A stretch of DNA of 46,190 bases from Domibacillus tundrae (GCF_000970675.1 NZ_LAJA01000015.1:1-46190); one strand, 5' to 3'; shown: positions 26,839 to 37,250, counted from the stretch's first letter. A program made the numbers and translations. The notes: a model not told the origin generated them from the letters alone.

Positions 26839-27687
26839 TCATCCTTTATTATCAAGCATTTCTAAAATGCGGTTTAAGTCATCCGTTGACATATACTCAA
26901 TTTCAATTTTGCCTTTTTTGCCACTTTTGGATTGGCGAATTTGAACTGTTGTACCGAATCGTTCCCGGAGCGCTTCTTCTCGGTCCAAAATAAAAACGTC
27001 TTTTTTAACCGGCTTTGTTTCATGTGAAACATTTTCTTTCTCTTCCCGGATCCAGTTTTCAAGCTGGCGGACTGTCCAACCTTCTTCTGCTGTTTTTTGG
27101 GCGGCTTCAAACTGCTTTTTGTGTGGCTTTACACCAAGCAAAGCACGTGCATGACCCATCGACAGCTTTCCTTCCGCGATCATTTCTTGAATGCCTGCAG
27201 GCAAGTCAAGCAGGCGTACATAGTTGGAGATGTGCGGCCGGCTTTTGCCAATGCGGGAAGCGAGTTCCGCTTGCGTTACCTTTAATTTATCTATAATAAG
27301 CTGATATGCAGCTGCTTCTTCCATCACCGTCAAATCTTCGCGCTGCAAGTTTTCGAGCAGTGCGAGCTCCATCATTTGCGCTTCCGTCAATTCTTTGACA
27401 ATCGCTGGCACTTCTTTCATTCCAGCTGCTTTTGCGGCGCGGTACCGGCGCTCGCCTGCCACAATTTCATAACCTTTAATGCTTTTCCGAAGCACAATCG
27501 GCTGCAAAATGCCGTGTGACTGAATAGATTGTTTCAGCTCTTCAATCGCTTCTTCATTAAATATTTTTCGAGGCTGATGCGGATTTGGGCGAATCTCTTT
27601 TACTGAAATATCCTGCACAGAGCTGTTCTTGTCCGGTCCTAAATCCGTAAAAAGTGCATCCAGTCCTCTGCCAAGTCCTTTAGCCAT
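26839..27687 (-). CDS. parB: Chromosome-partitioning protein ParB (Spo0J)
   Basis: ParB is a CTP-dependent DNA clamp that loads at parS, spreads and recruits SMC. The 282 aa protein has the N-terminal CTP-binding domain ([22 protein letters not shown]), a central helix-turn-helix ([23 protein letters not shown]) and a C-terminal dimerisation region. The frame is open upstream, but the ATG at 27687 follows GAGGTGG and gives the standard [13 protein letters not shown] start; it overlaps the parA end by 8 bp. A near-perfect parS site lies inside the gene. Confidence 0.97.
   Translation of the reverse strand: MAKGLGRGLDALFTDLGPDKNSSVQDISVKEIRPNPHQPRKIFNEEAIEELKQSIQSHGILQPIVLRKSIKGYEIVAGERRYRAAKAAGMKEVPAIVKELTEAQMMELALLENLQREDLTVMEEAAAYQLIIDKLKVTQAELASRIGKSRPHISNYVRLLDLPAGIQEMIAEGKLSMGHARALLGVKPHKKQFEAAQKTAEEGWTVRQLENWIREEKENVSHETKPVKKDVFILDREEALRERFGTTVQIRQSKSGKKGKIEIEYMSTDDLNRILEMLDNKG
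27016..27031. promoter_or_regulatory. parS-like site within parB
   Basis: TGTTTCATGTGAAACA differs from the parS consensus at one central position (CAC to CAT). B. subtilis also has a parS inside spo0J. Confidence 0.75.
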
Positions 27688-28438
27688 GTTCTGCCACCTC
27701 TTTCGCAAAATCAAGATACACTTCCGCACCACGTGAACGGCCATCGTACAATAAAACCGGTTTGCCGTGGCTCGGCGCTTCACTTAGCCGTACATTACGA
27801 GGAATGACTGATTTGTATACTTTATCATGGAAATATTTTTTCACTTCTTCTGCCACTTGAATGCTTAAATTCGTCCGGGCATCAAACATCGTTAACAGAA
27901 CACCCTCTATGTAAAGGTCTTTATTTAAATGCTTTTGAACGAGCCGAACGGTGTTTAATAATTGATTTAAACCTTCTAGCGCATAATACTCACATTGAAC
28001 TGGAATTAAAACGGAATCGGCTGCCGTTAACGCATTAATCGTTAATAAGCCAAGCGATGGCGGGCAGTCAATAATCACATAATCAAAACTTTCACGAATC
28101 GGCTCCAGTGCTTTTTTCAACCTTAATTCCCGGGAAATAGCCGATACAAGCTCAATTTCAGCACCAGCCAGCGCAATTGTGGCCGGTGCTGCGTACATCC
28201 CTGCTGCTGTTTGCTTAATCACATCTGTGAGTTCCACATCATCTACGATTACATCGTAAATGCATTGCTCAACGCTTTTTTTTTCAATCCCGGCACCACT
28301 TGTCGCGTTCCCCTGTGGATCAATGTCAAGAAGCAGTACTTTCTTGCCGAGTGAGGCGAGCGAAGCCCCAAGGTTCACTGATGTTGTCGTTTTCCCTACG
28401 CCGCCCTTTTGATTGGCGACCGCGATTACTTTTCCCAA
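27680..28438 (-). CDS. parA: Chromosome-partitioning ATPase ParA (Soj)
   Basis: A 252 aa ParA-type ATPase. It has the deviant Walker [15 protein letters not shown] (11-24), Walker A' [11 protein letters not shown] and Walker [13 protein letters not shown]. Soj regulates DnaA activity and helps origin segregation with ParB. It starts at TTG (28436-28438) after AGGTGG at 6 nt. It is co-transcribed with parB; a candidate Noc-binding site lies within the gene. Confidence 0.97.
   Translation of the reverse strand: MGKVIAVANQKGGVGKTTTSVNLGASLASLGKKVLLLDIDPQGNATSGAGIEKKSVEQCIYDVIVDDVELTDVIKQTAAGMYAAPATIALAGAEIELVSAISRELRLKKALEPIRESFDYVIIDCPPSLGLLTINALTAADSVLIPVQCEYYALEGLNQLLNTVRLVQKHLNKDLYIEGVLLTMFDARTNLSIQVAEEVKKYFHDKVYKSVIPRNVRLSEAPSHGKPVLLYDGRSRGAEVYLDFAKEVAEHG
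28125..28138. promoter_or_regulatory. Candidate Noc-binding site within parA
   Basis: AATTCCCGGGAAAT differs at one position from the Noc-binding consensus ATTTCCCGGGAAAT. Confidence 0.6.
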
Positions 28439-28521
28439 AAGAAGCCACCTGCTTTCGTCTGTCGGTGTTGTCTGCTTTCTATTTTATCAAAAGTGAAGCG
28501 TTTTGGCTTTTGATGCCCGTC

Positions 28522-28550
28522 AAAAAAAAACCGTTTTTCAGTAAAAACGG
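28522..28550 (-). terminator. Terminator of noc
   Basis: Minus-strand CCGTTTTT inverted as AAAAACGG around ACTG, followed by nine T. Confidence 0.92.
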
Positions 28551-28562
28551 CGTTTTGAAGCA

Positions 28563-29396
28563 TTATTTTGGTTTTTTCGGAATTTGAATCGTGATTCGAT
28601 AAAAATCCTCGTTTTCTTCTTCTGACTGTTCTACGTTGATCCCACTTTGTTGAACGAGGGCAAGTGACTGGCGGATTGTATTCAGCGCAATACGGATATC
28701 ACGACTGACCGCTTTTGTACGGGGACGCGGCGGGTCTTTTTCCAGCATTTTCACAACGCGGTCTTCTGTCTGCTTTACATTGAGCTGCTTATTGATCATG
28801 ATACTCAGCAGCTCACATTGCAATTCCGGCTTTTTAAGCGGCAAAAGCGCTCTTGCATGACGTTCGGTGATCTTCCTTTCAGCCACGGCCTGCTGCACTT
28901 CTTCCGGCAATTTTAGCAAGCGGAGTTTATTCGCAACAAATGACTGGCTTTTCCCGACCATTTCTGCGAGTGATTGCTGCGTCGTTTTATTTAAATTCAG
29001 CAGCTTTTTATACGCAATCGCTTCTTCGATTGGAGATAGCTCTTCCCGCTGAACATTTTCAATAAGTGCCGCTGAAGCGGTCTGTTCATCCGTAAATGGA
29101 CGAATAATGACGGGAACCGTTTCATGGCCGAGGCTTTTCGCCGCTCGGAAACGCCTTTCTCCCGCTATAATTTCGTACCTTCCATCTTCTGCTTCCCGGA
29201 CGACAATCGGCTGAATAATGCCATGAACGGCAATGGTTGATGCCAATTCTGCTATTTTTTCTTCATGAAACACAAAACGCGGCTGAAATTGATTTGGCTC
29301 GATCCATTCCACCGCAATTTCTTTTACTTCATCCACGGGAAGCATCATGTCTGTTTCACTTTTTCCGCCAAATAGACGGGAAAAAGGACGCTTCAT
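28563..29396 (-). CDS. noc: Nucleoid occlusion protein Noc
   Basis: Noc is a ParB-family CTPase that binds its own DNA sites and, through an N-terminal amphipathic helix, the membrane, keeping the divisome off the nucleoid. The 277 aa product starts [11 protein letters not shown] (the membrane-targeting helix), then the CTP-binding motif ([11 protein letters not shown]) and a helix-turn-helix ([23 protein letters not shown]). The frame is open upstream, but the ATG at 29396 follows AGGTGG at 7 nt and starts at the conserved helix. Position between rsmG and parA distinguishes it from parB. Confidence 0.95.
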   Translation of the reverse strand: MKRPFSRLFGGKSETDMMLPVDEVKEIAVEWIEPNQFQPRFVFHEEKIAELASTIAVHGIIQPIVVREAEDGRYEIIAGERRFRAAKSLGHETVPVIIRPFTDEQTASAALIENVQREELSPIEEAIAYKKLLNLNKTTQQSLAEMVGKSQSFVANKLRLLKLPEEVQQAVAERKITERHARALLPLKKPELQCELLSIMINKQLNVKQTEDRVVKMLEKDPPRPRTKAVSRDIRIALNTIRQSLALVQQSGINVEQSEEENEDFYRITIQIPKKPK

Positions 29397-29465
29397 GTTC
29401 ACACCACCTTTTACATTCTCCATTCTGATAGTATTCGCCATGAGGCGCCCTGTTCCTGCCACGAA

Positions 29466-30182
29466 CTATTCGATTGGTGTTTTATTCGGAGTACCGGCTT
29501 TGCGCGGATACTTTTTCGGCGTTTCTTTTTCTTTTCGGACCACAATAATCGTTCGTTCACTGTTTTCAATCGGCAGGCGAAATGAAAAGACATCTTCTGT
29601 TTTGCCGCCAAGTATTTTAATTGCTTCTGCAGCTGTTTCCATTTCATCGGCCGCGCTGGCTGCTTTCATGGCAACAAAAGCGCCGCCGATTTTTGCAAAT
29701 GGCAGGCACAGCTCAGATAAGACGGACATGCGGGCAACCGCACGGGCTGTTACAAGGTCATACTGTCCACGGTGTTCCGGTTTTTGTCCCATTTCTTCCG
29801 CACGTCCATGAACAAACTGGACGTGATCAAGCTTAAGCTCACATGCTAGATGATTTAAAAAAGTAATGCGTTTATTTAATGAGTCGATGATCGTCACATT
29901 TAAATTCGGAAACGCAATTTTCAGTGGTATACTTGGAAACCCGGCACCGGCACCAACATCACAAATGCGCAGCGGCTTTGTTAAATCTGTATACACAGCC
30001 GCTGTAAGCGAGTCGTAAAAATGTTTCATATAAACATCTTCCCGATCGGTAATCGCCGTCAAATTCATTTTTTCGTTCCATTCCACAAGCAGCTCAAAGT
30101 AGCGGTTAAACTGATTGAGCTGCTGTTCGGTTAATTCAATACCTTTTAAAGATAGTTCGGATTGAAATTGGTTGATATTCAT
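29466..30182 (-). CDS. rsmG: 16S rRNA (guanine-527-N7)-methyltransferase RsmG
   Basis: RsmG (GidB) methylates G527 in the 530 loop of 16S rRNA; its loss gives low-level streptomycin resistance. The 238 aa protein has an N-terminal helical part (MNLTAITD) and a Rossmann methyltransferase domain with the SAM-binding motif [19 protein letters not shown] (about 70-88). It starts 15 bp after the mnmG stop with AAAGGA at 8 nt. Confidence 0.97.
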   Translation of the reverse strand: MNINQFQSELSLKGIELTEQQLNQFNRYFELLVEWNEKMNLTAITDREDVYMKHFYDSLTAAVYTDLTKPLRICDVGAGAGFPSIPLKIAFPNLNVTIIDSLNKRITFLNHLACELKLDHVQFVHGRAEEMGQKPEHRGQYDLVTARAVARMSVLSELCLPFAKIGGAFVAMKAASAADEMETAAEAIKILGGKTEDVFSFRLPIENSERTIIVVRKEKETPKKYPRKAGTPNKTPIE

Positions 30183-30197
30183 TTGTCGGTTCCTTTC

Positions 30198-32090
30198 TTA
30201 TTCGCTGCCGGTCCGCGCAACGCGGCCCTGCTCAATGTAAATAAGCAAGATCGAAATATCAGCTGGATTAACACCGGAAATACGCGATGCCTGCGCGATG
30301 GAAAGCGGGCGGACTTCTTTTAAGTTCGTACGCGCTTCGTTGGCAATACCGCTAATTGCATCATAGTCAATGTCAGCCGGAATTTTTTTGTTTTCCATCT
30401 TTTTCATACGGTCTACTTGTTGCAAGGACTTCTCAATGTAGCCTTCGTATTTAATCTGAATTTCCACTTGTTCTTCTATTTCTTCATCAAGCAGTGCATC
30501 AGCCGGAATCAGCTGCTTGATCGCGTCATATGTCATTTCCGGACGACGCAATAAATCTGCACCGCGAATGCCGTCTTTTAATTCACTTCCGCCGGCTTCA
30601 CGAATGAGTGACTGTGTTTTTTCATCCGGTTTAATAATTGTTGCTTTGAGTCGTTCAATTTCTTCAATGATCGCTGCTTTTTTTGCGGTAAATGCTGCAT
30701 AACGCTCTTCTGAAATTGTACCCAGTTTATAGCCAATTTCCGTTAAGCGAAGATCCGCGTTGTCGTGGCGCAAAAGAAGTCGGTATTCTGCACGGGATGT
30801 GAGTAAACGATAGGGCTCACTTGTTCCTTTTGTGACAAGATCGTCGATCATTACGCCGATATATGCATCGGAGCGGCTTAGCACCACTTCTTCTTTGCCG
30901 AGTACACGGCATGCGGCATTAATGCCGGCCATCAACCCTTGTCCTGCTGCTTCTTCATAGCCCGATGTACCGTTAATTTGTCCCGCTGTATATAGGTTTT
31001 TCACTTTTTTCGTTTCCAATGTCGGCCAAAGCTGTGTCGGTACCATCGCATCGTATTCAATTGCATAGCCGGCACGCATCAGCTGGGCTTTCTCTAAACC
31101 TGGGATCGTGCGAAGCATGCGATACTGAACGTCTTCCGGCAAACTTGTGGAAAAGCCCTGCACATATACTTCTTCCGTTTTCCGTCCTTCCGGCTCCAGG
31201 AAAATCTGATGCCGCGGCTTGTCGTTAAAACGGACGACTTTGTCTTCAATAGATGGACAATATCGTGGTCCGCGGCCTTTAATCACACCGGAATACATCG
31301 GTGAGCGATGCAAGTTTTCGCCGATAATATTGTGTGTTTCTTCATTCGTATACGTAAGCCAGCACGGCAGCTGGTCGGTAATGTATTCTTTCGTTTCATA
31401 ACTGAAAGCCCGAGGCACGTCATCTCCCGGCTGAATTTCTGTTTTCGAATAATCAATCGTCCGGCTGTTTACACGCGGCGGTGTACCCGTTTTAAAGCGA
31501 ACAAGCTCAAAGCCAAGCTCTTCCAGATGCTCAGATAATTTTACAGAAGGCTGCTGGTTGTTAGGACCGCTCGAATATTTTAAGTCGCCAAGAATAATTT
31601 CTCCGCGCATAAACGTTCCACTCGTAATAATAACAGCTTTTGAACGATACATCGCCCCTGTTTGGGTAATGATGCCCCGGCACTCGCCCTCTTCAATGAT
31701 CAGACGCTCCGCCATTCCTTGAATAAGCGTTAAATTCGGCTCCTGCTCAATCGTTTCTTTCATTTCCTGCTGATACAGCACTTTATCCGCCTGCGCGCGC
31801 AATGCACGAACAGCCGGGCCTTTTCCTGTATTAAGCATTCTCATTTGAATGTGTGTTTTATCTATATTTTTTGCCATTTCGCCGCCAAGTGCGTCAATTT
31901 CACGGACGACAATTCCTTTTGCCGGACCTCCGACAGAAGGGTTACATGGCATGTATGCGATCATATCAAGGTTAATCGTAATCATGAGCGTTTTTGCTCC
32001 TGTGCGTGCAGAAGCAAGACCCGCTTCTACGCCGGCATGGCCTGCTCCAATAACAACAACCTCATATTCGCCTGCTTCATAATAATTCAT
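30198..32090 (-). CDS. mnmG: tRNA uridine 5-carboxymethylaminomethyl modification enzyme MnmG
   Basis: MnmG (GidA) with MnmE installs the cmnm5 group at the wobble uridine of certain tRNAs using FAD, glycine and methylene-THF. The 630 aa protein has the FAD motif [13 protein letters not shown] near the start, the conserved [11 protein letters not shown] segment (active Cys), [19 protein letters not shown], and [16 protein letters not shown]. The frame opens seven codons upstream, but that ATG has no Shine-Dalgarno; the ATG at 32090 gives the usual length. It is followed closely by rsmG and preceded by mnmE. Confidence 0.96.
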   Translation of the reverse strand: MNYYEAGEYEVVVIGAGHAGVEAGLASARTGAKTLMITINLDMIAYMPCNPSVGGPAKGIVVREIDALGGEMAKNIDKTHIQMRMLNTGKGPAVRALRAQADKVLYQQEMKETIEQEPNLTLIQGMAERLIIEEGECRGIITQTGAMYRSKAVIITSGTFMRGEIILGDLKYSSGPNNQQPSVKLSEHLEELGFELVRFKTGTPPRVNSRTIDYSKTEIQPGDDVPRAFSYETKEYITDQLPCWLTYTNEETHNIIGENLHRSPMYSGVIKGRGPRYCPSIEDKVVRFNDKPRHQIFLEPEGRKTEEVYVQGFSTSLPEDVQYRMLRTIPGLEKAQLMRAGYAIEYDAMVPTQLWPTLETKKVKNLYTAGQINGTSGYEEAAGQGLMAGINAACRVLGKEEVVLSRSDAYIGVMIDDLVTKGTSEPYRLLTSRAEYRLLLRHDNADLRLTEIGYKLGTISEERYAAFTAKKAAIIEEIERLKATIIKPDEKTQSLIREAGGSELKDGIRGADLLRRPEMTYDAIKQLIPADALLDEEIEEQVEIQIKYEGYIEKSLQQVDRMKKMENKKIPADIDYDAISGIANEARTNLKEVRPLSIAQASRISGVNPADISILLIYIEQGRVARTGSE

Positions 32091-32114
32091 GCTGTTATTA
32101 ATCCTTTCCATTGC

Positions 32115-33500
32115 TTATTTCCCGAGGCAAAATTGTGAAAATAGCTGGTCAATTAAGCTTTCGTGGAGACTTTCGCCGATAATTTCGCCGAGCAGCTCCC
32201 ACGTTCTTGTTAAATCAATTTGAACGATATCAATTGGCACACCCGATTCGACCCCACTGATGGCGTCTGAAATCGAACGATTCGCCTGATTTAATAAAGC
32301 AATATGGCGTGAATTAGAAACGTACGTCATATCCTGTGCGCCGACTGCTCCAGAGAAAAAGAGCCCAGCTACTGCTTCTTCAAGTTCATCAATGCCTTTT
32401 TCTTCGAGAAGCGATGTCGTCACAAGCTGGCTGTTATGTGCCAGTTCTTTTACGCGCTCCATGTTTATTTTCGGCTCAAGATCTGTTTTATTGACAATCA
32501 CAATGACATCCATGCCAGCCGCTGCTTCAAATAACTTTTCGTCTTCGGGCGTCAGCTGATCGGAATAGTTTAACACAAGTAAAATTAAATCGGCTTCTTT
32601 TAATACTTTTCTTGAACGTTCCACGCCGATCCGCTCTACAATGTCTTCCGTCTCTCGAATGCCCGCCGTATCGACAAGTCGAAGCGGTACACCCCGCACG
32701 TTGACGTATTCTTCAATGACGTCCCGTGTCGTGCCTGGAATATCGGTTACAATCGCTTTGTTTTCATGAACAAGTGCATTAAGAAGCGAAGATTTCCCGA
32801 CATTCGGACGTCCGATAATGACAGTGGATAACCCTTCGCGCAAAATTTTCCCTTGTTCCGCAGTCCGGAGCAGCCGATCAATTTCAGACCGAACAAACTG
32901 TGATTTTTGGAGCAGTACACGATGCGTCATTTCTTCCACATCATCATATTCCGGATAATCAATATTTACTTCCACGTGTGCCAGTGTTTCTAAAATTTCC
33001 TGGCGCAGCCGCCCAATCAGCTTTGACAACCGCCCTTCTACTTGGTTAAGGGCAACGTTCATCGCTTTATCCGTTTTGGCACGAATTAAATCCATGACAG
33101 CTTCCGCCTGCGATAAATCAATACGGCCGTTCAAAAAAGCACGTTTTGTGAATTCTCCCGGTTCAGCAAGACGCGCTCCTTCATTTAACACAATCTGCAG
33201 AACACGGTTAACGGCTGTGATGCCTCCATGGCAGTTAATTTCCACAACATCTTCACGTGTAAATGTTTTAGGACCTTTCATTAAAGACACCATGACTTCT
33301 TCTGCAATGCGGCCTGTGGATGGCTCCATTAAATGACCGTAATGAATCGTATGGCTCGGCACTGTGGACAGTTTTTTCTGTCCCGGTGCTTTAAACACTT
33401 TATCCGCAATCGCAATCGCTTCATCGCCGCTCAGCCGGACGATCGCAATCGCTCCCTCGCCAAGCGGCGTCGAAATAGCGGCAATCGTATCAAACTCCAC
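32115..33500 (-). CDS. mnmE: tRNA modification GTPase MnmE
   Basis: MnmE (TrmE) is the GTPase partner of MnmG. It has an N-terminal THF-binding domain ([22 protein letters not shown]), a helical domain with an inserted G domain (P-loop [26 protein letters not shown]) and the essential C-terminal FCLGK. I use the GTG at 33500 (461 aa), which has GAGG at 8 nt. The ATG six codons upstream has no Shine-Dalgarno and extends past the family N-terminus. The usual upstream neighbour jag is missing. Confidence 0.95.
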   Translation of the reverse strand: MEFDTIAAISTPLGEGAIAIVRLSGDEAIAIADKVFKAPGQKKLSTVPSHTIHYGHLMEPSTGRIAEEVMVSLMKGPKTFTREDVVEINCHGGITAVNRVLQIVLNEGARLAEPGEFTKRAFLNGRIDLSQAEAVMDLIRAKTDKAMNVALNQVEGRLSKLIGRLRQEILETLAHVEVNIDYPEYDDVEEMTHRVLLQKSQFVRSEIDRLLRTAEQGKILREGLSTVIIGRPNVGKSSLLNALVHENKAIVTDIPGTTRDVIEEYVNVRGVPLRLVDTAGIRETEDIVERIGVERSRKVLKEADLILLVLNYSDQLTPEDEKLFEAAAGMDVIVIVNKTDLEPKINMERVKELAHNSQLVTTSLLEEKGIDELEEAVAGLFFSGAVGAQDMTYVSNSRHIALLNQANRSISDAISGVESGVPIDIVQIDLTRTWELLGEIIGESLHESLIDQLFSQFCLGK

Positions 33501-33682
33501 TTCATTCACCTCTTCCATATTGATATTGATGTATGTTATCGCCTGCTGGCTTTCATGTCATTCCCTAAATAAATAGAATACCACAGCCAGCCGGTGAAAA
33601 AAAGACGAATAATCATCCACATGTTGATAACTTTCTCGCTGCATCCGCTCTTTATTTGGAATACTATCCCTTTTTATACATA
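33501..33682. other. mnmE-spoIIIJ spacer lacking jag
   Basis: Only a single DnaA-box-like TCATCCACA (33613-33621) is seen here. No frame encodes KH or R3H motifs of Jag/KhpB. Confidence 0.7.
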
Positions 33683-33712
33683 AAAACAGACATTGTCTTA
33701 GAGACAATGTCT
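33683..33712 (-). terminator. Terminator of spoIIIJ
   Basis: Minus-strand AGACATTGTCT inverted around two bases as AGACAATGTCT, followed by GTTTTTAT. Confidence 0.85.
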
Positions 33713-33725
33713 TCGATTAAGTCTT

Positions 33726-34475
33726 TTATGAAACTGTTGAATTTTTTTTCTTTGGCAGACCATTGATTACCAATGTTTGAACAATCATAAAAATACTGCC
33801 GACAACCCAGTAAAGCGCAAGTGCAGATGGGAGGGTAATCCCAAAAACAATAATCATGATCGGCATCAGCCATAGCATCATCGCCATTTGCGGATTTTGA
33901 TTGGCTGTTCCCGCCATCATTAACTTTTGCTGAAAAAACGTGAACACACCGGCTAAAACAGACACAATAATGTCCGGCGAGCCTAAATCAAACCATAAGA
34001 ATGTGTGGTTTTTAATTTCGCCCGTCCGCATAATCGCCTGGTAAAGACCAATAATAATTGGCATTTGAACCAAAATTGGGAAACATCCGGCAAGCGGATT
34101 GACACCATTCTGCTGAAATAGCGCCATCGTTTCCTGCTGAAGCTTTTGCTGCGTCTGCGCATCTTTTGACTTGTATTTTTCTTGAATTTTTTTGATTTCA
34201 GGCTGGATCTCCTGCATCGCTTTGGCGCTTTTTGTCTGCTTGATCATAAGCGGCAAAATGATGATCCGAATAATGATCGTAACGACGATGATACCAAGAC
34301 CGTAGCCGCCTACCAAGTTAGACGTGGCTGTAATAAATTGTGATAGCGGATAAATGACGTATTCATTCCAGAATCCTTCACTGTCCGCTGTTATGTCCTG
34401 ATTGACTTCCGTACACCCTGCGAGCAAGACGGAAAAAAGAGCCACGATCAGGAATGAAAGCGTTCTTTTTCTCAA
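33726..34475 (-). CDS. spoIIIJ: Membrane protein insertase SpoIIIJ/YidC
   Basis: A YidC/Oxa1 family insertase of 249 aa that inserts and folds membrane proteins; in B. subtilis the SpoIIIJ paralogue is needed for sigma-G activity during sporulation. It has a lipoprotein signal (lipobox LLAGC, Cys21), five membrane segments and the hydrophilic-groove Arg within [16 protein letters not shown]. Translation starts at TTG (34473-34475). It sits after rnpA as usual, but the following jag gene is absent and a terminator follows instead. Confidence 0.96.
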   Translation of the reverse strand: MRKRTLSFLIVALFSVLLAGCTEVNQDITADSEGFWNEYVIYPLSQFITATSNLVGGYGLGIIVVTIIIRIIILPLMIKQTKSAKAMQEIQPEIKKIQEKYKSKDAQTQQKLQQETMALFQQNGVNPLAGCFPILVQMPIIIGLYQAIMRTGEIKNHTFLWFDLGSPDIIVSVLAGVFTFFQQKLMMAGTANQNPQMAMMLWLMPIMIIVFGITLPSALALYWVVGSIFMIVQTLVINGLPKKKNSTVS

Positions 34476-34499
34476 GCGGTTGCGCCCCCTGTCATTGGC

Positions 34500-34868
34500 T
34501 TAATTCTTATTGAGTGGATTCGATTGTTTTCCCTGAAGCGCCCGCGCCAGTTTCAAGACGTGTATAAGACTTCCCTTCACTTCTGCACAGGACAAGTCTG
34601 CAGCCGGCTTTCGTGCAATGACGATAAAGTCATATCCGGGCTTAATGTCTGCCTTCAATTCCGTAAAACTCTGTCTTATATATCGCTTTATGCGATTACG
34701 CACGACAGCGTTGCCCAGCTTTTTGCTGACGGACAGACCAATCCGGAACGGCACGTTTTGTTCTTTTTTATACATATACACAACAAACTGGCGATTCGCG
34801 AACGACTTCCCTTTACTGAAGACCGTTTGAAAATCGTCGTTTTTTTTAATGCGGAATGATTTTTTCAT
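34500..34868 (-). CDS. rnpA: Ribonuclease P protein component
   Basis: The protein subunit of RNase P (122 aa), which helps the RNA subunit bind the 5' leader of precursor tRNAs. The family signature [21 protein letters not shown] (RNR motif) is clear, and the N-terminus reads [17 protein letters not shown]. It lies between rpmH and spoIIIJ. Confidence 0.98.
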   Translation of the reverse strand: MKKSFRIKKNDDFQTVFSKGKSFANRQFVVYMYKKEQNVPFRIGLSVSKKLGNAVVRNRIKRYIRQSFTELKADIKPGYDFIVIARKPAADLSCAEVKGSLIHVLKLARALQGKQSNPLNKN

Positions 34869-34899
34869 TTATGGCACCTGCCGGCTCTTTTTAAGGATC

Positions 34900-34960
34900 A
34901 AAGGCTATACCTTCGCCGCTTCCTGCGGCAACGCCTTCGCGACCCACATCCTGCGGCCCC
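34900..34960 (-). repeat. Structured intergenic element, copy B
   Basis: On the minus strand, hairpin 1 is CCGCA-GGA-TGTGG, then GTCGCGAAGGCGTTG, then hairpin 2 GCCGC-AGGAA-GCGGC and a TAGCCTTT tail. It aligns with copy A over its whole length, with stem substitutions mostly compensated. It lies between the rpmH terminator and rnpA. Confidence 0.6.
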
Positions 34961-34974
34961 TCAGCAATCTTTAG

Positions 34975-35005
34975 AAAAAAAGACCACTGAATGGTCAGTG
35001 GTCTT
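34975..35005 (-). terminator. Terminator of rpmH
   Basis: Minus-strand AAGACCACTGA inverted as TCAGTGGTCTT around a 4 nt loop, followed by seven T; it overlaps the rpmH stop. Confidence 0.92.
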
Positions 35006-35138
35006 ATGCAGATAGTACTTTTCTGCCTTTAGCACGGCGGCTTGCTAAAACACGGCGGCCGTTTTTAGAACTCATGCGTGCACGGAAACCATGAACTTTG
35101 CTTCTTTTACGTTTATTAGGCTGATACGTTCTTTTCAT
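35004..35138 (-). CDS. rpmH: 50S ribosomal protein L34
   Basis: A 44 aa L34 of the standard length ([19 protein letters not shown]...RKVLSA). The frame is open 28 codons further upstream, but the ATG at 35138 follows GGGAGGTG at good spacing and gives the universal N-terminus. It is the first minus-strand gene left of oriC. Confidence 0.99.
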   Translation of the reverse strand: MKRTYQPNKRKRSKVHGFRARMSSKNGRRVLASRRAKGRKVLSA

Positions 35139-35193
35139 ATTAAAACACCTCCCTGAGGTTTTAAAATTCATATTTTCAAAACAGTCTTTGTTA

Positions 35194-35222
35194 ATTATAA
35201 GTATGTACATGTATCCTGTCAA
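35194..35222 (-). promoter_or_regulatory. Consensus promoter of rpmH
   Basis: Minus-strand TTGACA, a 17 nt spacer and TATAAT: a perfect sigma-A consensus, about 55 nt before the rpmH ATG. Confidence 0.93.
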
Positions 35223-35321
35223 CCAAATTTTAAAACGGTCACAGATTCAAATTATTTTACTGTCTTTTTGATGAGGAATCTACGTTGTACAGAAAACGCT
35301 TTTTGTTGACTTATTTTTCAC

Positions 35322-35636
35322 TGTGGACAGCAATCGACAGCATTTACTGATTATCCACAGCTTCTTCTATGGTCTTTTCACAAGTCCTCACCCTGTGGAC
35401 AATCTTTTGAACAGTGTTTTACCGCCTGTGGATAATTAATTGAAGTCATTGCAAGCTCTCATTTTTTCTGCTATTATTATTTTGTTTTCACTCTGGATAA
35501 CTAAATTCGACATATTATCTATCCACAGTTGTGGATAGTATGTGGAAAAATAATGAACAGGGTGTTTTTATTTTTATCCACAAGCTGTAGATTTTGTCGA
35601 AAAACTAGTTTCATCTTAATTATATATTTATTCACA
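35322..35636 (+). other. oriC left part: DnaA-box cluster upstream of dnaA
   Basis: Perfect DnaA boxes at 35351-35359, 35427-35435 and 35574-35582. One-mismatch boxes are at 35394-35402, 35492-35500, 35519-35527, 35530-35538, 35541-35549 and 35628-35636, and a weaker box is at 35322-35330. Two of them form the near-palindrome CTATCCACAGTTGTGGATAG (35519-35538). This corresponds to the incA/incB side of a bipartite Bacillus oriC and also covers the dnaA promoter region. Confidence 0.9.
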
Positions 35637-35736
35637 AACATTATCATGCATAATTATGAATATTACTTGAAATCCGCTTGATTCGTATTGTACAAACATT
35701 AAACAAGCTGTGCTGACAGTTAGTAAGGAGGGGCCA

Positions 35737-37098
35737 ATGGAGAATATTGATGATCTATGGAACAAAGTGCTGGAGCGCATCCAGACACGAATTAGCAAGC
35801 CAAGCTATGAAACGTGGGTAAAGTCGACGAAAGCCCATTCGCTTCAGGGAGATGCCATTGTTGTGGCGGCACCTAATTTTTTTAACCGCGATTGGCTTGA
35901 AGGGCATTATACCCACTTAACATCTGAAATTATTGATGAATTAACAGGCGAAAAGCTGGATGTTTATTTTATTTCACCAGACGTTCACGATATGGAATCC
36001 TACGTTCCACCAACGCATCGCTCTGAGCAGCTGACACCGACTCCGAAATCGAAATCGAACAGTGACGCAACGATTCAAAGCATGCTGAATCCGAAGTACA
36101 CATTCGATACGTTTGTCATCGGATCTGGTAATCGATTCGCTCATGCCGCGTCGCTCGCAGTCGCTGAAGCACCTGCGAAAGCATATAATCCTTTATTTAT
36201 TTATGGCGGCGTTGGTCTAGGTAAAACCCACTTGATGCATGCAATCGGCCATTATGTAATTGAACATAACCCTGGCGCAAAAGTTGTGTATTTGTCATCT
36301 GAAAAGTTTACGAACGAATTTATTAATTCGATCCGTGACAACAAAGCAGTAGAGTTTCGGAATAAATACCGGAATGTCGACGTGCTGCTTATTGATGATA
36401 TACAGTTTTTAGCTGGGAAAGAACAGACGCAAGAAGAGTTTTTTCATACGTTTAATACGCTTCATGAGGAAAGCAAGCAAATTATCATCTCAAGCGATCG
36501 GCCTCCTAAAGAAATCCCAACACTTGAAGACCGGTTACGTTCTCGTTTTGAATGGGGACTGATCACAGATATTACACCGCCGGATCTTGAAACACGTATT
36601 GCTATTTTGCGTAAAAAAGCACGTGCGGAAAACTTGGATGTCCCGAATGAAGTGATGCTTTACATCGCGAATCAAATTGATACAAATATTCGGGAGCTTG
36701 AAGGGGCCTTGATCCGCGTCGTCGCATATTCGTCTTTAATCAGCAAAGAAGTGAATGCAACCGTAGCAGCAGAGGCGCTGAAAGACATTATTCCAGGAGC
36801 GCGTCCGAAAGTTGTCACCATTCCGGACATTCAGCGGGTAGTCGGAGAACAATATGGTATTCGCCTAGAAGATTTCACTGCGAGGAAACGGACGAAATTA
36901 GTCGCATTCCCGAGACAGGTTGCGATGTATTTGTCGCGCGAGCTGACCGATTTTTCGCTGCCGAAAATCGGCGAGGAGTTTGGCGGACGCGATCACACGA
37001 CGGTGATTCATGCACATGAGAAAATTTCAAAACTCATGGAAACTGATCCTGTCGCTGCTCAAAAAGTGAAAGAAATCATCACCATTTTAAAAGCTTAA
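35737..37098 (+). CDS. dnaA: Chromosomal replication initiator DnaA
   Basis: DnaA binds its boxes, forms an ATP-bound filament and unwinds oriC. The 453 aa protein has domain I (1-85), a linker (86-115), the AAA+ domain (Walker A GGVGLGKT at 157-164, Walker [11 protein letters not shown]) and the C-terminal DNA-binding domain ([15 protein letters not shown]). The frame opens nine codons upstream, but AAGGAGG lies 5 nt before the ATG at 35737, which starts at the canonical MENIDDLW. Confidence 0.99.
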   Translation: MENIDDLWNKVLERIQTRISKPSYETWVKSTKAHSLQGDAIVVAAPNFFNRDWLEGHYTHLTSEIIDELTGEKLDVYFISPDVHDMESYVPPTHRSEQLTPTPKSKSNSDATIQSMLNPKYTFDTFVIGSGNRFAHAASLAVAEAPAKAYNPLFIYGGVGLGKTHLMHAIGHYVIEHNPGAKVVYLSSEKFTNEFINSIRDNKAVEFRNKYRNVDVLLIDDIQFLAGKEQTQEEFFHTFNTLHEESKQIIISSDRPPKEIPTLEDRLRSRFEWGLITDITPPDLETRIAILRKKARAENLDVPNEVMLYIANQIDTNIRELEGALIRVVAYSSLISKEVNATVAAEALKDIIPGARPKVVTIPDIQRVVGEQYGIRLEDFTARKRTKLVAFPRQVAMYLSRELTDFSLPKIGEEFGGRDHTTVIHAHEKISKLMETDPVAAQKVKEIITILKA

Positions 37099-37103
37099 TA
37101 AGC

Positions 37104-37250
37104 TGTGAATAAAAAGGGGCGTTCATCAACAGTCTGTCCACATGTGGATAGACTGTTATTGTTCTGTTTTTATCCACTTATCCACAAATCAACAGCGCCT
37201 ACTACTACGACTATATTTTTTTAATATAAAATAATTAAAATTATCACTAT
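37104..37250 (+). other. oriC right part: DnaA boxes, DnaA-trios and unwinding region
   Basis: Boxes: TGTGAATAA (37104), CTGTCCACA (37134), TGTGGATAG (37143), TTATCCACT (37170) and perfect TTATCCACA (37178-37186, sharing one T with the previous). A short GC stretch GCGCC follows, then CTA-type trinucleotide repeats (37200-37214) matching the DnaA-trio arrangement. Next is an AT-only stretch (about 37214-37245), the likely duplex unwinding element. Confidence 0.88.
37128..37157 (+). terminator. Inverted repeat after dnaA, possible terminator
   Basis: AACAGTCT and AGACTGTT flank TCCACA/TGTGGA with single mismatched bases, forming a 30 nt near-perfect inverted repeat. It both contains two divergent DnaA boxes and could end dnaA transcription, though the T-tract lies several bases downstream. 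Confidence 0.4.

Noticed and set aside
33613-33621. A DnaA-box-like TCATCCACA in the mnmE-spoIIIJ spacer
   Set aside because: A single box with one mismatch and no partner is expected by chance.
34945-34956. GGA in hairpin loops of the rnpA-side element, resembling CsrA-binding sites
   Set aside because: The second copy of the element (25358-25415) has AAG and AAGAC loops without GGA, so the loop sequence is not what is conserved.
34946-34960. rpmH with an N-terminal extension of 28 residues
   Set aside because: The 44 aa form with a strong Shine-Dalgarno and consensus promoter close by explains the gene; the upstream frame includes the promoter itself.
35637-35736. A defined dnaA promoter
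   Set aside because: Several AT-rich hexamers are possible (for example TTGAAA near 35668), but none has a clear partner at 16-18 nt, so no call is made.
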